7,516 nt of DNA from Patescibacteria group bacterium UBA4067 (GTDB lineage Bacteria; Patescibacteriota; Minisyncoccia; Minisyncoccales; Minisyncoccaceae): assembly GCA_002382025.1 (NCBI GenBank), contig DFZB01000009.1, positions 1-7,516 of the forward strand, read 5' to 3'. The notes under the pieces were generated by a model, which did no database searches, was not told where the DNA came from, and worked only from the letters and a program-made list of their open reading frames with translations. Shown here in pieces: positions 5,845 through 7,516 of the stretch (positions are counted from its first letter, which is position 1; the number at the start of each line of letters is the position of its first letter). A program made the translations under genes and the position numbers.

Positions 5845-7416
5845 ATGGATTTTTATACTTTAATTAGTTTGATCAATGGTATAGTCGCAATTTTTTTCGG
5901 TTTATTTGTTTTTTCAAAAAATCCTAAAAAAGCAACCAATATAACTTTTTTTTTAATGAGTATCGGAGTTGCTATCTGGAGCTTGTCTTATGCAGTATGG
6001 CTCTCAATAGGTAATTCTTTAGATGCTCTTTTTTGGTCAAGAATACTTAATTTGGGGGCCACCCTTATTCCAATTTTTTATCTTCATTGGATATTAACTA
6101 TTTTAAATACAGTAAAAGAAAAAATAATTGTATTATTTTTTGGTTATTCTTTAACAGCAATATGTGTTTTTTATAGTTTTTCTCCGCTTTATATTAAATC
6201 AGTAGATCAGGTTTTATCTTTCTCTTTTTGGCCTCAAGCAGGTTTTCTTTATATATTATTTTTAATTTTTGGATATTTTGGTTTAGTTTTATATGGATTA
6301 AATCAACTTTTTAAAGCTAGAAAAAACATAGATGACAAAGAAAAAAAACATCAAATTAATTATATTATTCTTGGTTCAATTTTTGGTTTTGGTGGAGGTG
6401 CTACAAATTTTCCCCTAATGTTTGGTTTAGAAATTTTTCCACCAATAGGCCAAGCTTTTGTTGTCTTGTATATTGTTGTATTTGCCCTTGCTACGCTAAA
6501 ATATCATTTATTTGAAATAAGAATATTTTTAACAGAAATTTTAGTAGGGACAATAGCTGTTTGTTTACTTTTTTTACCTTTTTCAATGCCAACAGGAGAA
6601 TTAAAAATCTTAACTACCTTTATATTAATTTTATTTTTAATATTCGGTTATTATCTTATAAAAGCAACTCGTGAAGAAACAGTAAGAAAAGAAGAATTAG
6701 AAAAAATAAGTAAATTAAAATCAGAATTTATTTCTATTGTTTCTCATCAACTAAGAACACCTTTGGCAGCGATAAGGGGACATGCTTCAATGATAAAACA
6801 CGGTGATTACGGAGAATTAAATAAAGATGCTATGGGTGCAGTTAATTATATATATGATTCTAGTGTAAGAATGATCGAATTAGTAAATAGCTTATTAAAT
6901 ATTTCAAGAATTGAAAGAGGAGAGGTTGAACTTAAATATTCTTATTTTTCTGTAGAAGATTTAATCAAAGAGTGCATTGAAGATGTTAAAATTTCAGCTA
7001 AAGAAAAAAAATTATATCTTAAGTTTATTAAACCTAAATCAGCTCTTTTACAATTTCATGGTGATAGAGATAAAATCAAGAATGCTATAAATAATTTGAT
7101 TAATAATGCTATTTTATATACAATTAAAGGAGGTATTGTAATTAAGATTATTGAAGAAAACAAGATGATTAAAATAGAAATTAAAGATACTGGCGTTGGC
7201 ATTGAAAAAGAAGAAATAAACAAGATATTTAAGAGTTTTTCTCGAGGAAAAAGTGGAACAGAATTGTTCACCCAGGGAACAGGTCTTGGTCTTTATGTGG
7301 CTAAAAATTTTATAGAAATGCATAAAGGAGTCCTATCTGTTTTTTCAGAAGGAAAAGACAGAGGAAGTGTTTTTATTATAAAGCTTCCCCTTAATAATAA
7401 TAATTTAAAAATATGA
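5845..7416 (+). CDS. Membrane sensor histidine kinase with multi-pass (7TM-type) N-terminal domain
   Basis: A 523-residue protein. The N-terminal half is hydrophobic, with about nine likely membrane segments, roughly 3-23, 32-54, 65-88, 92-113, 130-153, 172-195, 201-220, 227-245 and 252-272. The first seven resemble the 7TM sensor region of histidine kinases (opening with a short helix then FSKNPKKATN). There is no PAS or HAMP domain: a linker of about 20 charged residues leads straight to the H-box FISIVSHQLRTPLAAIRG with H301. The ATPase domain has an N-box (NAINNLINNA, 413-422), G1 box DTGVGIE (448-454), F-box (IFKSFSRG) and G2 box GTGLGLY (478-484), so it should autophosphorylate. With almost no extracellular domain, the ligand is probably sensed within the membrane. 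The TGA overlaps the ATG of a response regulator, its evident partner. There is no Shine-Dalgarno; the start is 5 bp after the methyltransferase stop. Confidence 0.92.
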   Translation: MDFYTLISLINGIVAIFFGLFVFSKNPKKATNITFFLMSIGVAIWSLSYAVWLSIGNSLDALFWSRILNLGATLIPIFYLHWILTILNTVKEKIIVLFFGYSLTAICVFYSFSPLYIKSVDQVLSFSFWPQAGFLYILFLIFGYFGLVLYGLNQLFKARKNIDDKEKKHQINYIILGSIFGFGGGATNFPLMFGLEIFPPIGQAFVVLYIVVFALATLKYHLFEIRIFLTEILVGTIAVCLLFLPFSMPTGELKILTTFILILFLIFGYYLIKATREETVRKEELEKISKLKSEFISIVSHQLRTPLAAIRGHASMIKHGDYGELNKDAMGAVNYIYDSSVRMIELVNSLLNISRIERGEVELKYSYFSVEDLIKECIEDVKISAKEKKLYLKFIKPKSALLQFHGDRDKIKNAINNLINNAILYTIKGGIVIKIIEENKMIKIEIKDTGVGIEKEEINKIFKSFSRGKSGTELFTQGTGLGLYVAKNFIEMHKGVLSVFSEGKDRGSVFIIKLPLNNNNLKI

Positions 7417-7516
7417 AAAAAATACTTATCATCGAAGATGAAAAGGTCTTATCAGAAATGTATAAATTTAAATTTTCCAAAGAGGGATATGAGGTTATTA
7501 ATGCAGTGGATGTTGA
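7413..7516 (+). CDS. Response regulator, receiver domain start, truncated by window edge
   Basis: The ATG at 7413-7415 overlaps the kinase stop (ATGA). The 34 visible residues begin MKKILIIEDEKVL and continue SEMYKFKFSKEGYEV, the first strand and helix of a CheY-type receiver domain with its conserved acidic pair (E8, D9). The phosphoacceptor aspartate and any output domain lie beyond the window, so it cannot be said whether it binds DNA. It is the natural phosphate acceptor of the kinase just upstream. Confidence 0.88.
   Translation, partial: MKKILIIEDEKVLSEMYKFKFSKEGYEVINAVDV

Noticed and set aside
7056..7323. Minus-strand open frames opposite the kinase ATPase domain
   Set aside because: The plus strand carries the N, G1, F and G2 boxes; the antisense frames have no independent support.
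7390..7406. AAT triplet repeat at the kinase 3' end
   Set aside because: Only a short run encoding four asparagines at the C terminus; no sign of a phase-variable repeat.
1..7516. Recoded TGA (genetic code 25 of Gracilibacteria and relatives)
   Set aside because: TGA serves as stop in thpR and the kinase, and no gene needs it as glycine.
1..7516. tRNA, rRNA, CRISPR array or riboswitch
   Set aside because: No cloverleaf, no regularly spaced direct repeats and no gene-free stretch over about 135 bp outside the IS edges; nothing supports such features.

Overview
The window is AT-rich (lines counted by eye run about 23-27% G+C in the housekeeping genes) and gene-dense. Genes are separated by very short gaps, 4-bp ATGA overlaps and a convergent overlap. 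TGA is used as a stop (thpR and the histidine kinase) and no reading frame needs it as a sense codon, so the standard bacterial code applies. Clear Shine-Dalgarno sequences are missing in front of essentially all starts. Compact proteins, a short MurC and a multi-pass membrane histidine kinase together suggest a small-genome bacterium, most likely of the Candidate Phyla Radiation (Patescibacteria/Parcubacteria type). That placement is inference; there is no rRNA or ribosomal protein here to prove it.

Layout. 1-545 (+): 3' part of a HAD-superfamily phosphatase. 522-1681 (-): a NudB-like Nudix hydrolase followed downstream by a PHP-domain metal phosphoesterase, which has its own promoter. 1683-1901 (-): a small unrecognised reading frame ending one base before the Nudix start, probably the tail of a gene cut by an insertion. 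About 1893-2898: a complete IS481-like insertion sequence with imperfect terminal inverted repeats and one DDE transposase. 2904-2997: a short intergenic region with overlapping divergent promoter candidates. 2998-4829 (+): thpR (RNA 2',3'-cyclic phosphodiesterase) overlapping murC (peptidoglycan precursor ligase). 4830-4900: a promoter overlapped by a perfect 9-bp inverted repeat. 4901-7516 (+): SAM-dependent methyltransferase, membrane sensor histidine kinase and the start of a response regulator, packed as one operon.

The most interesting part is the last operon. Its order, methyltransferase then membrane histidine kinase then response regulator, is that of the phcB-phcS-phcR quorum-sensing operon of Ralstonia. 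The C-terminal part of the methyltransferase also resembles, from memory, the family that makes 3-hydroxy fatty acid methyl esters. A small-molecule signalling system, with the methyltransferase making or modifying the ligand sensed by the kinase, is a plausible but untested hypothesis. The second point of interest is that the two best promoters with a start nearby (PHP and thpR) share one geometry: a 17-bp spacer, and a -10 box exactly 6 bases before the ATG, predicting leaderless mRNAs.
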